21,233 bases of DNA from Sphacelaria rigidula (Eukaryota; Phaeophyceae; Sphacelariales), in contig CAXNAA020000448.1 in NCBI GenBank assembly GCA_964200075.2, positions 1 through 21,233 on the forward strand, given 5' to 3'. Numbering within the stretch: the stretch's first letter is position 1; every line of letters begins with the position of its first letter. The notes under the pieces are model-generated. The model saw only the letters and a program-made list of their open reading frames with translations, was not told where the DNA came from and ran no database searches. Of the stretch, positions 1 to 9,209 are shown one piece after another. Both the position numbers and the translations under genes were made by a program.

Positions 1-309
1 GGCTTGAACCTCATCTCGAAGTTAAACCTCAATTCGCACAATTTGTTGTTTAAGGCTGCGCCCCGGCTATGCTGAGTAAGAGAGGCTTGTAGATAAAACA
101 TGATGCTAACCAAACACGTGAGTTCCTAGTCAACAATCTGAACATGGATTAACCTACTCTGTGATAGTCAAGGGTGGATAGCTAGGTCTGTGTGAAGTTG
201 CCCAGGTGAGAGCTTGGTGGGTTTGCACCATGGTATCTCCTGGCACTCATGCTGAGAGACCCCAGCCAGTACATTAGCTTTCCACTCCATATGACAAGAG
301 CTCTAACCT
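1..309. other. no gene recognised left of the tandem repeat
   Basis: No reading frame here resembles a known protein, and the only open stretches run into the adjacent tandem repeat. If the gypsy element to the right has a 3' LTR, it would lie in or beyond this stretch. I found no sequence here that matches the region beyond the element's other end (11404-13300), so I cannot call an LTR. Confidence 0.4.
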
Positions 310-455
310 GGGGGAAGCCAAAGGTACAGCAGGGAGCAGAGCTTTCACGTGGGGAAAGTCCAAAGGTACAACAGGGAGCAGAGCTTCCACGTGGGGAAAA
401 TCCAAAGGTACAAAACAGGGAGCAGAGCTTCAACCTGGGGGAATCCAAAGGTGCT
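310..455. repeat. 42-bp tandem repeat, about 3.5 copies
   Basis: The core ccaaaggtac starts at 318, 360 and 402, and a variant starts at 445, giving periods of 42, 42 and 43 bases. Each full unit also carries the core cagggagcagagctt followed by cacgtgggg or aacctgggg. The copies differ by a few substitutions and one small insertion. It lies just beyond the 3' end of the gypsy polyprotein, so it may belong to that element's 3' untranslated region or LTR, or to the flanking DNA. Short open frames across it on both strands are products of the repeat, not genes. Confidence 0.9.
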
Positions 456-697
456 GAAAACTTCAAGATCGGAAATCTGAAAATCGGTGATCCAACGAGA
501 TCGAGCACCAGTTGAAGGGGATACTGTAGCTCCAGTAATCGTATGTAGTGGTCGCCTCAGTAGTTCTTGATCGTCGTCCGATGTAGGTCGCGCTGTTGTG
601 GTGTCGTAGAAGAGGATCCTGGTGGAGAAGGGAGGGCAGACAATGCTTACGGGGAAAAAATGGGGGTGGGGCGACAGTCACGATAAAGAAGCGGTGT
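456..697. other. region after the gypsy polyprotein stop
   Basis: This lies between the tandem repeat and the end of the integrase frame. The plus strand is purine-rich around 620-670, which is pyrimidine-rich in the element's sense, so it is not a polypurine tract for the leftward element. An open frame on the minus strand (463-861) is an out-of-frame overlap with the integrase tail. No LTR boundary could be set. Confidence 0.4.
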
Positions 698-2149
698 TCA
701 AAGCGGGGCGTGGACATCGTGGGTGTGGTCGATGTTGCGCTGGAGACCGCGGCGAAATCCTTTGGGCTTGAGGCGCTGGAGACACCAGGATCTGCGTGGT
801 GCACATGGGCTGGTGGTGTATAGTGCTGGCCGAAGTTTGAGCTGTATGGGTCCAGGGTCATCGATGAAGCGCACGATGTATGTGTCGGCCGAAATCAGGT
901 TAGCGGAGTGGGTCTGACCCAACCACCAGAGGTTGTCGCTACCTTTGAACCAAAGGTAGCTGCCATTGGGCAGGCGTCGCTGGTTCGCGAAGAACTTCGT
1001 CTTACAAGTCTTGGAGGGTACAAGTTCGTAACCATCGGCGACAAAGCGTCGTCCCTGATTGCGGCGAAGTTCGCAGGCTGCTGCGCCACGGCGCATGTTG
1101 CGATATTTCTTGTTGTGAGAAAGATGCTGATGTTGGGGTTGCGTCCAGTAAAGGAGGATTGCACGGCGGTGCAATTGCAGGTCGGATTCGCGTTCCCCAG
1201 ACGCTGTCCGAAGACCGTGCCAGTGTGTCTTATACATGACAGCGATCTTGCCTCCTCGACCACGGGTTATTTGGTGGCCGGAAATGGAGGACACAGTCAA
1301 TCGAAGGGGCTGTTCCGTCGCGTCGTCGGTTGTAACGCGGTAGGGCGGGGACTTGGTCGAGTAGCTGTTGAGAACATACTGTGTGAATCCGGCAGGCAGA
1401 TACTTGGGCATGTCACTTGTATCATGCGGGTTCGTGCAAGGTTTGCATCTGTGCACGGAGACGCGGGGCTTAGTGTCTTTGCCCTGGAAGTCGCGAGGCA
1501 AGTCGAGATAGAGCAGTTTGTCACCAACGGGTTTTTCATCTTCTGGTGATGATGACGATGGTCCGACTGTCAGGATCTTGAATGGTCCTGTCCAATTGAG
1601 GGGCAACTTTGTCTTCAAAATTGTTTCGTTGGCTTCTTTACTGGTGCTTTGGCGGATGGTTGACAAACTGTTGTAGATCCAAACCCGATCACCAACTGTC
1701 CAGTTAGGTCGTTTATGCATGAGGTTGTAGAGAGCAGTGTTGAATCTCTCTAGGTGCGAGGCGTTGATAGCGTGTTGTTCGCGCACGAGGGTGAACGCTG
1801 TGCGTTGTCGTGCATGCGCTAGCTCGTTGTAGGATATCTGATCCTGATCCAATCCTTGGTGGCCGTCGAACGTGTGTCGCTCAAACACGGTGATAGGCAG
1901 CCGAGGGTTACGTCCAAGATGGAGCTCGTTCGGAGGAAGGCCTGTGGCGGCATTAACCGAGTTGTTGTAGGACAGCATGAAGTGCGAGAGATGTAGGTCC
2001 CAGTCATTTTGGCGGTCATTGACAACCATAGAGAGCATCTGGGCCATGGTGTGATTAACTCTTTCGGGACCATCGTTACCGTTTTGGTGGTAGGCGCTCG
2101 TGGCAATTTTGCGGATGCCCAGGAGCCTGTAAAGCTCATCAGAGATGTC
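698..2149 (-). pseudogene. gypsy integrase C-terminal part with chromodomain-like tail
   Basis: This is the same frame as the integrase core, separated only by the TGA at 2150. It reads DISDELYRLLGIRKIATSAY, then the third catalytic residue in DGPERVNHT, then MAQMLSMVV (ATG at 2047). From that ATG, residues 14-46 (NDWDLHLSHFMLSYNNS onward) complete the core, 150-159 (LNWTGPFKIL) form the GPF/Y-type module, and 256-301 (GHQITRGRGG, MYKTHWHGL, ERESDL, ILLYW) resemble a chromodomain. In chromoviruses such domains steer insertion to marked chromatin. A further 130-residue tail follows to a TGA at 698. The usual aromatic before the chromodomain ERE motif appears replaced (TASGERE), so binding may be altered. 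Confidence 0.88.
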
Positions 2150-2710
2150 TCAGCAAAATTGCTGACCATTGCCTGAAAGTAGTCGCTTTGGACAACCGTA
2201 GTGCTTAATGTAATCGTTGACCAGTATGTCGGCCGTTCCGGCGGCAGTGAAATCTGCGGCGGTTACCGCGTACACTGACGCGTGGCGGCTAAAGCGGTCA
2301 GTGAAGAGTAAGGTGTAGGTGTTGCCGCGACCTATGGTTGGTAGAGAGCCAAAGTAGTCAAAGGACATAAGGTGGCCGGGCTCGTTGGGGAGTCCCATAG
2401 AGAAGACGGGCCAGCGTACTGTCTGTCGTGAAGTTTTTCGGGCTTGGCATTTAAAGCATCGCCGAATCCAAAAGCAGGTTGAAATTTCCATGCCAACCCA
2501 CCAGTAGAAGCGGTCCAAGAGCGCGAGGGTGCGGGTGACGCCCAGGTGACATGGCAAGTCTGTGTGGCAGCCTTTCATGACCCAGGGGCGTATTAATAAT
2601 GGCACATCTATGCGCGTTGGTTCGTCATTGAGTAGTCGTGCGGTGCGTCCCGTAGTTGAGGCAGTAATTGCGCCTGTCAAAGGCGTGGGCCGACGTACGA
2701 GTAGTTGCAC
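2150..2710 (-). pseudogene. gypsy integrase, zinc domain and catalytic core (second Asp lost)
   Basis: The HHCC zinc domain is complete: H49 (GCHTD), H55 (CHLGV), C85 and C88 (RRCFKC), counting from 2710. The catalytic core begins with D118 (SFDYFGSL). The second catalytic Asp should be at 180, in the motif LLS-D-NG, but the codon is GGC (Gly). Position 180 is confirmed by spacing: 61 residues after D118 and 35 residues before E216 (GNDGPERVNHT), which is read after an in-frame TGA at 2150-2152. Integrase inserts the cDNA into chromosomes, and loss of a DDE residue abolishes this in studied family members. The 2710 start is a GTG after a frameshift and not a natural start. Confidence 0.92.
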
Positions 2711-2714
2711 ACCT

Positions 2715-3487
2715 TCATCCGTAGTAAAAGGGTGCCTTTACGCACAAGCTCGTATACGTCAGAAATAACTGGTGGTCCAGAAGTGTGGATGGAAAAGGGA
2801 CTGGACAGTCAAGTTGTAAGTACCGGATGGCTGCGCGACATAGCGGTTCTGCGTGTTGTTCGCGAGCCCAATCGCGGTGGGAGTAGCTGGCGAGAAACTC
2901 GCGGAGTTGACCTTCCGCTGGCGAGCCGACCAAACATGGTAGGGCAGGCGGCGGGGGAATAGGCGACGGGGCAGAAATGCCGACGTCAATATCTGTCCCG
3001 GGAGCTGGAGACGAGTCGTCAGTTCCGTGCTCGGGGGCAGGAGATGTTTGCGGCACCGTTATAGGCGGCGGGGTTGTATCAGTGCGCGGCGAAGATTGCC
3101 CACGGCTCGTGGCGCACGGTGCAGAAGGTTTTGCGGAGCTTGCGTATTGGTCCGTGGAACTTGTGCTGGGTGGCTCATAGAGGTTGCAGGTGTTGTTGGT
3201 GGCGGCGGGGCACTCGGTGTGGTGCGGGCGGCAGACCGGGAGCGCGTGTTGTCGGAGATAAGGTGCGTGACTGGAGGTGTCTCCCCGAAGAGTTTCGCGC
3301 GAGTACCGAAAGTGCGGAAATCGACCAAATCGGAGGGAGTGGGCTTCAACCCACCCAAGACGGCGTCATATGGTAGAGGGCAAGGCCCTCCCAGATGCAT
3401 ACCGGTTTCCGGGCACTGGAGGTCGAGGGCGTAAACGGGCGTTGAAAAACGTCTAATCGCGTGAATTTCAGGTTCATCAGGTTCCGT
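2715..3487 (-). pseudogene. gypsy linker between RNase H and integrase
   Basis: After the TGA at 3488 the frame continues (TEPDEPEIHAIRRFSTPVY, then the 113-codon segment from 3400) to a TAA at 3059. The sense then moves to another frame, 3056-2715, which is Pro/Ser-rich at first and becomes helical (GQLREFLASYSHRDWAREQ, then LCRAAIRYLQLDCP). That helical part resembles the region before the integrase zinc domain in this clade. A frameshift at about 2715-2735 leads into integrase. Function is inferred from position only. Confidence 0.6.
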
Positions 3488-4429
3488 TCAACGGCAAGCC
3501 GGGCTGGAATCTGCGGCCGTAGGAGGCAGAGGTAGGCGGGAAAGAAGGTCAGCGTTCCCGTTGGTTTTGCCTGGACGGTGCTTAATGGTATACTGGTATG
3601 CTGTTAGAAACTCCAACCATCGTTGTACACGAGGGTTGTGTTCACCAACCTTGGCGAGTTGTTCAAGTGCTCTGTGATCCGTATAGATCTCGAAGGGCAC
3701 GTGAAACAGATATTGTCGAAGGCGCTTAATAGCCCAAGTGATTACTCCGCCTCCCAGTTCTAGCGGGCTCCAATTGGCCTCGGTGGGCAGGGTAGCGCGG
3801 CTGATATAAAGGATGGGTCGGACAGAACCATCAACCTGAGGTTGATTCAGAACTCCTCCAAATCCATTTGTGCTGGCGTCAGTGTGGAGTTGGAAAAGGC
3901 GGGATCCATCTTGTACTGCCTCCCAATCAGGAAAGCAAAGTACGGGCTTTTCGGTAAGCGTCTTGAGTAATTGGCGGGTGATATTCTCCATCTCGGTGGT
4001 GAAAGAAAACACGGCTCCTTTCGTGAGTAGCTCAGTAAGGGGGTGAATCCGTTTAGATAAATTCGGCAAAAAAATGTGGTGGTAAGATAGCCCGCCCAAC
4101 AATGAGCGAAGTTGAGAAATGTTGGTTGGCATCGGCAAATCAGTCATCGCCTTGAGTTTGTTTGTTTCCGGATGCAGGCCTGTTGGCGAAATGGAAAGCC
4201 GCAAGAAATCGAAATCAGTCGCACCAAGGCGAGCTTTGGATGGAGACAGTTTTAAATCGTGTGTACGTAGGCGAGAGAGAAATTCTCGTAAAGTGCGTAT
4301 ATGTGCAATAGGTGAGGTATCAAAAGTGATAGCGTCATCCAGGTACATGATGATGTGCTCGAGGCCCTTGGTGATGCGTTGCATTAAGCGCTGAAAGCAT
4401 CCCGGGGCAGTGGCGGCGCCTTGTGTCAT
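3488..4429 (-). pseudogene. gypsy reverse transcriptase C-terminal half and RNase H
   Basis: This is a 313-codon frame. Residues 2-16 (TQGAATAPGCFQRLM) and 28-35 (MYLDDAIT) are RT motifs, with the catalytic Asp pair at 31-32. Residues 100-120 form the connection that leads to RNase H. The RNase H residues are D184 (LHTDAS), E224 (SPLELGG), D251 (IYTDHRAL) and D294 (GNADLLSRLP), all present. The upstream end is set by the frameshift near 4508, and the residues before Met1 in this frame (ASSGLYEWLR) still match RT. A TGA at 3488-3490 interrupts the link to integrase, and the frame continues after it. The domains make first-strand cDNA and degrade the RNA template. Confidence 0.93.
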
Positions 4430-4511
4430 TCGAAGCCACTCATAGAGTCCGGACGAGGCACAAAAAGCCGTCGGTGGGACTGTGTCAGGGTGTATAGTAT
4501 TCTCAAAAAAA

Positions 4512-5365
4512 TCCAGAAGCGAGGTCGAAGGTGCTAAAAATGTTTCCTTCGCCTAAGGAGTCGAAAACTTCATCAATGCGGGGAATTGGAAGTTTACCGA
4601 CTACAGTGACACGGTTCAACCGTTAATAGTTCACGGTTGTGCGTATGTTTCCATCCTTTTTGGGGACGACCACAAGGGGCGAGGCCCAAGGAGAGGAGGA
4701 ATCTTGTATTAGCCCCGCTCCCAAATAAGCATCAAGATGGTGTTAACTTTCTTGGTAAGGATCGGGTTTGTTCGGTATGGCCGAGAAGAAATCGGCGAGA
4801 CACCGGGTTCGAGAGTAACCTCGAAGGGCAGTGTTTTGCAATGCCCGAGATCCGTCTTGGATCGGGAAAATCGGTCTTGGTACTGTAGCAGGACATCACT
4901 GAGGTCTTGGATGACTGCCGGTTCCCAGCCGGGCCCATGAAGGTCAAAATTGATGTCGCGCATGTGTGGCGGCAGTTGGTTCCACATGTGCAAGAAACTA
5001 TTCCGAGAATCTGGTGATTAGCATTGAAGAACTTCAGCAGGAGGATCGGAATTTGACTGGGCATTTTCCACGGTGTGGACCTGGGGTGGAGTTGCAGAGG
5101 CGAGGTCGAAATAGGGTTCATCGGCGCAATGGACTATCTCCGCCGGAGATGTGACGTTTGGCGCGGCAGGCTCTGTGACGCACGTCTCGAATGGGATGTG
5201 CATCAGGCGAGCAGCGGCGAATCCTAAAACATCGCCGGGTTCCGGATTAGCATGGCCCGTAAGAGGGAGGAGTTGTTGTCCCACCGACACGAAATGTTCT
5301 GTGTCGGCTGGTGCGCCAATACGGGGTAACATTTCAGCAAGATAATGACCCGTAAGTGCTGGCAT
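4512..5365 (-). pseudogene. gypsy reverse transcriptase, N-terminal part and protease-RT linker
   Basis: The frame opening at 5365 (MPALTGHYLAEMLPRIGAP) is the protease-RT linker and carries a TAA at 5018-5020. It continues in frame to the RT entry block TLPFEVTLEPGVSPISSRPY and a helix ending ILTKKVN. At about 4735 the frame shifts, and the other frame gives LDAYLGAGLIQDSSSPWASP, then LVVVPKKDG, then NY and a TAA at 4623-4625, then RLNRVTV. This is followed by LGEGNIFSTFDLASGFF, which holds the first catalytic Asp of RT. The order and motifs (SPWASP.VVVPKKDG, RLN, FDLASG) are classic for Ty3/gypsy RT. The region ends at another frameshift in a run of seven T on the coding strand near 4505-4511. 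Confidence 0.88.
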
Positions 5366-6636
5366 GCTTCAAGAAGTTGGGGGTCGTCGGAGAGTGTAAT
5401 ACCCACGCTACCGTTATATCGTAGGTGGTAAGCAGCTCCGGTTGCTTGAGGATTTTTCTGATAAGCCAGGGCGCCGTGGAGAGTACCGAAGTGCTCGAGG
5501 TTGAATTCTCCACGAGGCGGGGAATGTGGCGTTAGTGGTGGAAGCGTGCGGTAGGTGCGTTTATTAAACCGCATATAGCTATCTCTGCCCACTAATATGG
5601 CGTGATGCATGGTGCTGTCGGGGACAACGTATGCCCAGACTGCGAGGCTGGCAGATCGAGTGGTGTTGTGAAAGAATTGCACACTGAGGCGTACGGATTT
5701 ACGTGTCGTCAGTAGTGCGGCAGAATCACCGAAATCACCCCACACTAGAGGTTTGGTGGTGGTTTCACAAGCTGCAGTAGCAGCGCCAGTCTGTTTCATG
5801 TGTTTCCATGTTGATTCTCGGATAAATGTTTGCGGGCTGCCGCTGTCCAACAAGGATACGCATTTCGTAGGCGTGATCGCCTTTGGACCGGAAAGTATCG
5901 CAACGCGAGTAGTGAAAGGGGCCGGATCTACAGACACTTTACCGCCGAAAAGATCCGGACCATGTTCCGGCAAGGTAAAGTGGTCAGGATCAGCGTGGCT
6001 GACAGTAAAAACGCACGGTGGATGATCCGCCGGTGGGTCAGATGTCTCACCAGAGAAGGGGGTGGACGGTATATTATTTCCAGGTGTGACACGGTCATTG
6101 GCGATTTCGTAAATGATCGTCTTTGGTTGACAGGGATCACCGTCGAAGGGCGATCCAGAATGTGCGGGGCTGGAGTCGTCGATTGAAGAAGTAGTGCCGT
6201 TAGAATCATGTGATTTTGTTTCTTCCGGGGTACTTGATAGAGCCGTCGAGCTCAAAGTCGTCGCATTTTGGAGAGGTTGAGGTCGAGGATTTCCGCTCGA
6301 AAGAGGTGTACGTAATGATGCGCGCGCGTCCTTGGGGGCATGCTTACGGGGCTTCCTCTTTCGCCGTGACAAAGGTCGGGGAACTTCCGATACATTTGGG
6401 GATGAAATCACAACTGCGTCCAGTTGCGTGGATGGGGTCAGCATCGGGGCATGACGGAGCGAAACTTGTGGGCTGCTTTCCGTAGGCAAGCTTGGCTGTT
6501 GAGGCATAGCCGAAGATATGTTGGGGCGGTTGTTAATAAAACCGGCCGAAGGTAGGTCCGTGGGTCTTGAAAATCGCGGGGAAGGAGCCCGATCGAACTG
6601 ATTGAGAATTACACGATCCGATGTGGTCACGGTCAA
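5224..6636 (-). pseudogene. gypsy aspartic protease with long N-terminal linker
   Basis: This is a 470-codon frame. Residues 1-250 are a Ser/Pro-rich linker with a basic run (SRRKRKPRKHAPK at 90-102). Residues 262-272 read LLDSGSPQTFI, the D-S-G active-site motif of retropepsins preceded by hydrophobics. Residues 346-352 (AILVGRD) match the second conserved block of the fold (I-L-G-R-D). This enzyme would dimerise and cut the Gag-Pol polyprotein. The true frame leaves this ORF near residue 426: the sense continues from about 5365 in another frame, so the last 45 residues are out of frame and not part of the protein. Upstream it must join Gag by a frame change between about 6640 and 6750. Confidence 0.85.
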
Positions 6637-6746
6637 ATCAGCAACACTTCGGTCAGCTGTAAAATACTTACTGCTACCTGTGCGTGCGGTCTTTGAGGGA
6701 AGCCTTTGCCTCAGGTACTGGCGGTTGGTCTTCCCACACCTCAGAA

Positions 6747-7364
6747 TTATACTCGGTTCTGAAGGACCAAGTTCAATGCCGGGTGTAGGTCTGAGTCGCG
6801 GGGTGATACAACTGTTACGCGGTGTGTGGAGGGATGAGGACGAGGGTCGATATGAACGACCGTCAGTTGCACTCCTGCATAGTGCCGGGAGAGCCGGGTG
6901 GACAATCTTAGTCGCGGGCTCTGCGGGCAGTGTTGAAAATTGTGTGGAGGGTGGAGATGAAGGTCGATATATGAACGGCCGTCAGTTACCCTCCTGGGTA
7001 GTGCCGGGGGAGTCGAGTGAGCAATTTTAGACACGGATTCCGCGGTCTGTGTTGAGAAAGTCTTCGCTCGTGCTATCGACGGCGTGGAAGACCGAAGAAC
7101 GCCGGCGTCGGCACGTCATGGATCTAAGCGATCCGTAGTGAAGGTACCAGGGTTTCTGGTGTCGGGATTAGAACCTTGTGTCGGTCCCGTCCGCTGGTGT
7201 CTGTTAGCGGAACGTTTGTTGTCGCGAGAATTTTGGTCATTCTGGCGAGGCCTTCCGTGCTTGTTGTTGTGTCGGCGACCGCGATTAGAGCTTTTGTTGC
7301 CACGTTGGTTCGAATTGCTGCGGTAATTTCGATTTGGTGGACGATAGCCGCGCATGCATTTTTG
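6747..7364 (-). pseudogene. gypsy Gag basic tail and link to protease
   Basis: In frame with the knuckle segment, this reads through a TGA at 7116-7118 and ends at a TAA at 6747-6749. The part before 7118 is very rich in Arg, Asn, Gln and Gly (MRGYRPPNRNYRSNSN at the start of the conserved stretch), typical of an RNA-binding nucleocapsid tail. The part after the TGA overlaps a 118-bp tandem duplication. Because 118 is not a multiple of three, the second copy is read in a different frame. That may be why the frame changes between here and the protease. A natural Gag/Pol frameshift cannot be excluded. Confidence 0.6.
6823..7058. repeat. 118-bp tandem duplication, two diverged copies
   Basis: Copy one begins at 6823 and copy two at 6941, both with tgtgtggagg. 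Both contain ggtcgatat, ccgtcagtt, tagtgccggg and cagtgttga or ctgtgttga in the same order. By eye they are about 75-80% identical with one or two small indels. The duplication lies inside the gypsy polyprotein at the Gag-protease junction and is not a multiple of three in length. Confidence 0.75.
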
Positions 7365-8216
7365 TCATCGGCGCCACGCGGGTTTATTGTCCTGCAATAT
7401 AGGGTTCATGAGATCAAAGGCATTGATGCGTGGACTGTCACAGTCGCGTATGCTGTGACCTTCAACACTACAGTTGATGCAACTGTTGGCATGACTGCTG
7501 AAGGCATTACGTCTAGCGGAAGACGAAAGAAGTGGGTTCCATAAATGGGGGTCATCGGTTATGAATGCCGTTGTTGAAGTCAAATAAACATCATCCCAAC
7601 TTTCCTCGGGAAATGGCCAACGATCAAAACTCGCGCTAAATGCATTTTTGGTACGCTGAAAATGCATAACTGAACCGGCGACTGAGTCGGGGGTCCATGA
7701 AGCGCGAGACGAGCTCGAATTTCTGCCACGAGTCCCTTGGGCATGAGCGGAGGACATAATCGTAGGTTGTGAACGCACAGACGTTGAAGGTTTGCCACGT
7801 ATGGTAGGCGTTAGATTAACCTCTTGGTGTACAAAAGCAGACCACATAGTATCAACGGAGGCGTAAGGCACCTCGCGATGCGCCAAGACACCCGGAAACA
7901 ACGATGGCATCAGAGCCGGATACTGTTGAGCAACGCTATTGCGAACATAAATCGGACACATTGCGTCGCTCGGTCCATTCTGGCGTCCGACACCCGTCGT
8001 ACCCGAAACCAAAAGCTTAAATTCGCGGAGATAATCCGCGAAGGGGACATCAGAGGCGACAACAAAAGAACTCAGCCTCTGGATGGCACTGGCCTGGTCA
8101 CTTTTATCGGAGTAACCGATCAGACGCCTCTCCAAATCACAGAGTGATACCGGGCCTGTCTTCTCCTTGGCACGGTCCGGGTCCATCCCGGCGAGGAAGC
8201 CGTCGAGAATTTGCGT
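7365..8216 (-). pseudogene. gypsy Gag C-terminal part with CCHC zinc knuckle
   Basis: This continues the same frame after the TGA at 8217 (TQILDGFLAGMDPD spans the usual start at 8186) and ends at a TGA at 7365-7367. Counting from the ATG at 8186, residues 236-249 read CINCSVEGHSIRDC. That is an exact C-x2-C-x4-H-x4-C retroviral-type knuckle, which in this family binds the element's RNA during particle assembly. Residues 50-125 are a globular segment with capsid-like hydrophobic spacing. The frame stays open after the TGA (QKCMRGYRPPN), so the stop is probably a mutation. It lies between the Gag core and the Arg/Asn-rich tail. Confidence 0.85.
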
Positions 8217-9209
8217 TCAAGAAGCAGCGAGGTCGGGAGAGCGGCGGCTGATCGATCGATGCATTGCTTTGTGCAGGGGAGTCTGCCAGCCCTCTACCCA
8301 GTCGGAGTCTTCGGAACGCTGCGTGCCAGTCACATCCGCCAAGTGAAGGATGTTACAATCAGTGCGGCGGATGGATGTGATGAGGGCAGAACTAAACTGG
8401 CCCCAATCTTTGTTATCCGCGGCAGGTATGGTTTTGATGTGCCAGAGTTTTTTCACATCCATCCGAGTATACTGTCTCTGTATTGCAGCTACTCGGGTAG
8501 ACTCAGCTCTATCGGAAGCTGCTGTTTTGCCAGCTTCGGAGCGTTCTTCGTCAGCCGCAGCGGTTGGTAAGGCGCGGGCTGCAGTAGAAGACAAAGGACG
8601 GTCAGTTGTATCCGTATCAGACAAACCTAAAAGGCAGGCCGAAACATAAGCCAATTTAGGAATCCCTTGCCTGGGGGTCGCCGAGCCCGAGGCGGGAAGA
8701 TCTGTGTCAGACTTCTTCCAGCCAGTTGCCGATGAACCGGAAGAATTACCTCCGTGGTTCTTGCGGTGCGGTTTGCGAGGCGGGCGGTTCGGTCCGGAAC
8801 CGCCCGAAGAGGATCCCCCATCGCCATGGCGGCGGCGTGAATTCCCTCCATCGTTGTCATCGTCGTCGCGCCTGTGATTCTTCCTCTGACCCCGGCCATT
8901 GGATGTTGCGGGAGTCCACCCACCTTCATCTTCGTCTCCGTCGATGGTGGCGCCGGGATGAGTATTGTAGGCGGCGCGAAGCGCCGCAAAAAGTTGGGTG
9001 ATCGCGGCAACGTAAATTTGGTGGTCCCGGTGATTGCCAATGGTTGTCTGTAGAACCAGTTGGCCCAAGGTGAGCACCGAAACGCTCTCTTTGGGGAGGA
9101 AGCCGTTCGGTTCAACATCAACCCCCACAGCATAGAACATACGTTGTGAGATCGAGGCCCATGTGTCGCGGGAACATAGGAGGTGGCTTCGGCGTTCAAA
9201 AGGACCGGT
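8217..9209 (-). pseudogene. gypsy Gag, central segment
   Basis: This frame runs open from the TAA at 9210 to a TGA at 8217-8219. The codons after the TAA give TGPFERRSHLL and then an ATG at 9140, with no break in protein character, so the TAA looks like a nonsense mutation and not a gene boundary. The first 70 residues after that ATG are hydrophobic and helical (for example TLGQLVLQTTIG and YVAAITQLFAALRAAYN), like a capsid-type fold. They are followed by an Asp/Gly/Arg/Ser-rich linker and a more ordered stretch (MDVKKLWHIKTIPAADNKDW). I infer Gag capsid from position. No signature motif fixes it. Confidence 0.65.

Noticed and set aside
908-1549. A 213-codon plus-strand frame.
   Set aside because: It is antisense to the clearly recognisable integrase C-terminal region, so it is a shadow frame.
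2150-8219. TGA read as an amino acid (altered genetic code).
   Set aside because: The same elements also carry TAA stops and several frameshifts, and TGA also ends the integrase frame at 698, so decay is the simpler explanation.
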